Part shown: positions 26,746 through 29,821 of the stretch, in pieces
How positions within the stretch are numbered: the stretch's first letter is position 1
How the letters are laid out: every line of letters starts with the position of its first letter
Assembly (NCBI GenBank): GCA_900541315.1
Contig: UQJF01000021.1
Span: 1 to 29,821 of the forward strand
Direction of reading: 5' to 3'
Length of the DNA: 29,821 bases
DNA from: an uncultured Clostridium sp.
GTDB lineage: Bacteria > Bacillota > Clostridia > Lachnospirales > Lachnospiraceae
Made by a program: the position numbers and the translations under genes
Notes under the pieces: model-generated
Seen by the model: only the letters and a program-made list of their open reading frames with translations
Told to the model about the DNA's origin: nothing
Databases searched by the model: none

Positions 26746-27204
26746 CTATATAAGCAATTTGCTTTTTTCTTCAACTGCTTTTTGACCAAGGCAAAAACCA
26801 TCCTCCTTACTCCATGCTGATACAATGTGGGCCGCCTTCCCATCTCCTCTTTTATTGGAACGCATGGTTTTTCCATCGATACAGATGATCTTCTTCAGCA
26901 GTTCCCCATCGTCCTGATTTAAACGATCCTGCTATTTTCCATAGAGCTGCTGCAGGATTTCTGGTGATATCATTCCCATTACGCGTCTTATTGTATCATG
27001 AGATGGTATTCCGTTTTTTAACTCTATATATTTGCGAAGATAATCCTGATAATTTTCTGCAAATAATGCCATTTCTACCCAGTCATCTGCATTTGCTAAT
27101 GTTGCAAACAACACAATAACAAGAATGTCCTTTAATGTATGACGAACTTTTCTTTGCTGGCGATCATCTTCAATATATTCCATCCAATCTAATAATTCTT
27201 GCAT
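26746..27204 (-). pseudogene. ISAs1 family transposase, 5' relic with amber stop
   Basis: The first 90 codons encode the DUF4372/ISAs1-type N-terminus (RHTLKDILVIVLFATLANADDWVEM, GIPSHDTIRRVM). Then LYGK is followed by TAG where the family usually has a Trp codon (TGG), and the same frame continues with QDRLNQDDGE and the first catalytic Asp in CIDGKTMRSNKRGDGK to about KAVEEKSK. There family similarity ends and another stop follows at 26746. The rest of the DDE domain is missing, so the element cannot move itself. Upstream lies an inverted repeat hairpin (27210-27251). The spacer 26594-26745 holds no gene, only a short palindrome AGTATTT/AAATACT near 26740. Confidence 0.85.
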
Positions 27205-27209
27205 ATACT

Positions 27210-27251
27210 AACACCCCTTTTCTTTTAATTTTAACAAAAAAGGGGCGTGTT
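27210..27251 (-). terminator. Hairpin between diguanylate cyclase and ISAs1 relic
   Basis: Minus-strand arms AACACGCCCCTTTT and AAAAGGGGTGTT around an AT-rich loop. It lies 10 bases past the cyclase stop and just upstream of the transposase start, so it may be a terminator, part of the IS end, or both. Confidence 0.6.
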
Positions 27252-27261
27252 CACAATTTAT

Positions 27262-29028
27262 TTACTCATGCGTTTGTCGTGCTCCTGTATAGCTTCCGCT
27301 CTCCAGCAATGCTCCGGCGATTACCTCCAGGTCATTTTTTCTGGCCTGTGCATCCGTCTGCTGTTCCTCCAGCTCCTCATAAAACCGGTAACTGTTCTTA
27401 CCATTCTGTTTGACATAATACAATGCCTTGTCCGCTCTTATATAATATTCTTCAAAGCTTCCTCCCTGCCTGCACATGCACAGACCGCAGGACAGGGATG
27501 CCGGTGAAGTCTCCGCCGTGACATTTTTTGCCGCACCAAAGCTATCAAACAGCTTTCTCATCCGCATGTTCATCTCTTCTTCTGATGCCTCCGGCAGATA
27601 GAACAGGAATTCATCTCCTCCCAGCCGACAAACCACTGCGTTCTCCATGCACTCTGTGAGCATTGCTCCTACCAGCCTGAGAGCACGATCCCCCGCTTTA
27701 TGTCCATAAACATCGTTGATCTTCTTCAGATTATCCATATCGACAAATCCCAGACAGCCATCATGCTTCTGCATTTTCTCAAGCATCAGCTTTTCACCCT
27801 TATGACGCATAGGAAGACCAGTCAGATAATCCAGGCTTTCCCTTGCCTCTCTCTGCCTAGCCAGCTCCAGCTCGCGGATGCGGTCCATTGTCTGGATCAG
27901 CGTAACGACCAGCAGGACCACCAGTCCGGTTGCGATAAAGATCCCTGACAGTGACACCACTCGATACACCGCTATCACCTCCAGCATGACTGCAATCATG
28001 GCAGCTACCAGTCCGATCAGCGGAAGCTTGTAATGTTTCGCCGTTCCCTTAATGAGATCCCGGCAAATGGTGATAAATATTGTCAGGAACGTTCCTGCGA
28101 TCACTAGGTGGGACAAGAACATTGTCGAGATAAAATCTGCGATATTCAGTAGCTGTAAGGCCGTGCATATCACAAAATTCACACAGGTGATACACTCTGC
28201 CACATGATATACCTTCCGGTACCTTCCCTGCTGCACACTGTCAATATAGAACATGATCGGAACCGGGCAGAGCATCACAACGAAGAAGCACATATTCGAC
28301 AGAATAGAAGCATTGGAAACAAACAGCTGGCGCAGCTTCGATTCTCCCAGCATCCACACTGCTCCCAAGAGCATGCACCATCCCAGGTACTCCAGATCAA
28401 ATCTCGTCTTATATATAATATCAAGCACCAGACTAATGATCAGCACGACCAGTCCGGCAAACAGCATGGCGCAGGCGATCAGAGTTACCATAAAATAGCG
28501 GTGGAACATATATGCCCAGATATCTGATTTATCCCCGCAATATACCTTGTTGACAACACCTGAATACTTTTTCGTAAAGCATTGCAGATCTATCCGCACT
28601 TCCTGTCCCGCATCCTCGCTGGATGTCTCGCAGAACACATACCCACTGGCAGAATTTTTCCCAAAAGGTCTGGTATTCTCCGTATCATACACCGTCCTCA
28701 GTTCCCCACTGATGTAAATGCGCACATTCTGTATGGAGGACCTGATGGCGATCGTATTTTCATGATAATCCTGTGGGAGCACTGACCGGATGACCAGAGA
28801 CTCTCCGGCAGGCACATTATACCGACCCGGAATCCGAAGCTCTTCTTCCGTTCCGTCTGCCAGCACCCGGTAAAAGGTTCCGGTATAAGTAATGCTTTCC
28901 TCCGTGACCGGTTCCCTCTCACTTGGGTAAATATATTGTCCCAAAAGGAATGCCGCAAGCAACACACATATCACCACATAAAATAAAATTCTCTTATACT
29001 TTTGGATCGTATATTTTGCTTCTGTCAA
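27262..29028 (-). CDS. Membrane sensor diguanylate cyclase (GGDEF)
   Basis: A 588-residue predicted enzyme joining two GTP into cyclic di-GMP. N-terminal TM about 14-32, then an extracellular beta-rich domain (about 35-175, 7TMR-DISM-like), seven or so TM segments (about 178-385), a short coil (RELELARQREARE), and the GGDEF domain with the intact signature GGDEF at 470-474. No RxxD inhibitory site is visible before it. The start is TTG at 29028 with GAGGT seven bases upstream. It lies between two transposase fragments on the same strand, and appears somewhat more GC-rich than neighbours (not counted), which would fit transfer. No c-di-GMP effector or EAL/HD-GYP gene is nearby. Confidence 0.9.
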   Translation of the reverse strand: MTEAKYTIQKYKRILFYVVICVLLAAFLLGQYIYPSEREPVTEESITYTGTFYRVLADGTEEELRIPGRYNVPAGESLVIRSVLPQDYHENTIAIRSSIQNVRIYISGELRTVYDTENTRPFGKNSASGYVFCETSSEDAGQEVRIDLQCFTKKYSGVVNKVYCGDKSDIWAYMFHRYFMVTLIACAMLFAGLVVLIISLVLDIIYKTRFDLEYLGWCMLLGAVWMLGESKLRQLFVSNASILSNMCFFVVMLCPVPIMFYIDSVQQGRYRKVYHVAECITCVNFVICTALQLLNIADFISTMFLSHLVIAGTFLTIFITICRDLIKGTAKHYKLPLIGLVAAMIAVMLEVIAVYRVVSLSGIFIATGLVVLLVVTLIQTMDRIRELELARQREARESLDYLTGLPMRHKGEKLMLEKMQKHDGCLGFVDMDNLKKINDVYGHKAGDRALRLVGAMLTECMENAVVCRLGGDEFLFYLPEASEEEMNMRMRKLFDSFGAAKNVTAETSPASLSCGLCMCRQGGSFEEYYIRADKALYYVKQNGKNSYRFYEELEEQQTDAQARKNDLEVIAGALLESGSYTGARQTHE

Positions 29029-29062
29029 CTTTTCTACCTCATTAACAGGGATTTCGCTTTTA

Positions 29063-29086
29063 GCACTGTATATTTATAAATAGTGC
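29063..29086. promoter_or_regulatory. Palindrome upstream of the diguanylate cyclase
   Basis: An imperfect palindrome with ends GCACT and AGTGC around an AT-rich TATTTATAAATA centre, about 35 bases before the TTG start. It may be an operator or a small hairpin. The rest of 29029-29201 shows nothing coding. Confidence 0.4.
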
Positions 29087-29201
29087 CCCTCTCACGCTTA
29101 TTTTCTCTTTTGCTTCCTGAATAGCTGAATGCGCACAACGTCCCCCCTTAGTTAAATTTAGCTCATTTCAAAGCGCCTGTTTTTATTTTCCCACTGACAG
29201 A

Positions 29202-29821
29202 CTATCCGCCCTTTTCATACAAGATACTTTTTACTTTTTCCAATAATAGCTCATCACAAAACTTCCGGTTCACACTTTTTCGGCTGATTCCACTTTCTTT
29301 AAATCTTTGAATACGGCGATACAGGTATAATTCTCTCATGTTGAAGCCGATGATCATCAGATCAAATATTACTTCTGTTGCTGCATGGCAATAGCAATGT
29401 TTTGCGTGATAATACGTTTTCAACTGGTGGAATCCATTCTCTTCTATATCCCATCTTCGGTTCATCATCTCCCATAAAACCCGAGGTTCCCCTTGATCCA
29501 GAGTCGTTACCAGCCACATCCGGCGTTCGTTTTCTTTCCAGCTTTCATGATATCGGATCACACGAAGCTTATGGGGACTATTATCTATCTCAAATCCTGA
29601 AAGATCCCAGACTTCTATATTCTTTTTTCCACAGGTAAACGACCTTTTTTTCCCCTCATCCCGCTTAAACAGGCTTTCCGCATCCTGAAACAGTTCCCTT
29701 CGTTCATCTTTTAGTCGGATCACCGCATCCAGTCCGCACTCTTTTATCGTATTGATAAATGGGGCATTCAGATACAGCGCATCTGCTACGATCACATCTG
29801 CGAAATGTCCGTGTCTTTCCT
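29202..29821 (-). CDS. IS4-superfamily DDE transposase, partial
   Basis: The C-terminal 206 or so residues of a transposase whose 5' end lies beyond the window; the frame is open to the edge, and the GTG at 29795 is not a real start (HFADVIVADALYLNAPF reads straight through it). VADALY carries the second catalytic Asp, and NRRWDIEENGFHQLK carries the final Glu with the R-x3-E spacing of the IS4/DDE_Tnp_1 group. The C-terminus ends normally at a stop. It is distinct from the ISAs1 relic at 26746-27204. The precise IS family was not recognised. Confidence 0.8.
   Translation of the reverse strand, partial: ERHGHFADVIVADALYLNAPFINTIKECGLDAVIRLKDERRELFQDAESLFKRDEGKKRSFTCGKKNIEVWDLSGFEIDNSPHKLRVIRYHESWKENERRMWLVTTLDQGEPRVLWEMMNRRWDIEENGFHQLKTYYHAKHCYCHAATEVIFDLMIIGFNMRELYLYRRIQRFKESGISRKSVNRKFCDELLLEKVKSILYEKGG

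Noticed and set aside
26634..26876. Separate 80-codon minus gene
   Set aside because: It is a different frame over the ISAs1 relic; the true frame shows transposase motifs with an amber stop.

Overview
The window looks like chromosomal DNA of a gut-type Clostridia, most probably family Lachnospiraceae. The grounds are moderate-to-low GC, strong AGGAGG ribosome sites, several TTG starts, the gap-pgk-tpiA-gpmI glycolytic order, GerMN and DegV proteins, a SigV/RsiV-type sigma/anti-sigma pair and Rpn/ISAs1 elements. I cannot fix the genus from sequence alone.

Layout. (1) 33-6519, minus strand: a tightly packed probable operon of a GntR/FCD regulator, DegV, a sensor histidine kinase without an adjacent response regulator, a GerMN lipoprotein and full-length ComEC. 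(2) 6584-9896: the GntR gene is divergent from an AGCS amino-acid symporter followed by a PLP lyase. By its active-site residues the lyase is tyrosine phenol-lyase (TPL), not tryptophanase. Both divergent promoters carry GTGATGCA just downstream of the predicted transcription start. (3) 9940-11825: a relic island in which a choline-binding-type surface protein and a TPR protein have both lost their 5' ends and are fused head to head; terminators sharing the same outer stem bound the island. (4) 11873-16880, minus: gap, pgk, tpiA, gpmI, with a terminator after gap and structured spacers between the other genes. (5) 17188-18730: a PHP phosphoesterase and an anchored N-acetylmuramoyl-alanine amidase. 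(6) 18899-19093: a large palindromic, MITE-like repeat in the leader of an ECF sigma/RsiV-like operon (19124-20528). A second copy at the window edge (1-56) encodes the last codons of comEC. (7) 20609-20697: tRNA-Ser(CGA). (8) 20755-25512: MgtC-like and cation/proton antiporter genes, divergent from a LysR regulator and a second AGCS symporter paralogous to the first. (9) 25697-29821: an accessory end with an Rpn-type nuclease, an ISAs1 transposase relic with an amber stop, a membrane diguanylate cyclase and a partial IS4-superfamily transposase running off the window.

How the parts work together. The clearest module is regulator + symporter + TPL: import of an amino acid and its cleavage to phenol, pyruvate and ammonium, probably under GntR control. 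The glycolytic cluster covers triose phosphate to 2-phosphoglycerate except enolase. The sigma/RsiV pair next to an amidase suggests a cell-wall stress function. The ends of the window and the spacers carry most of the unusual signals.
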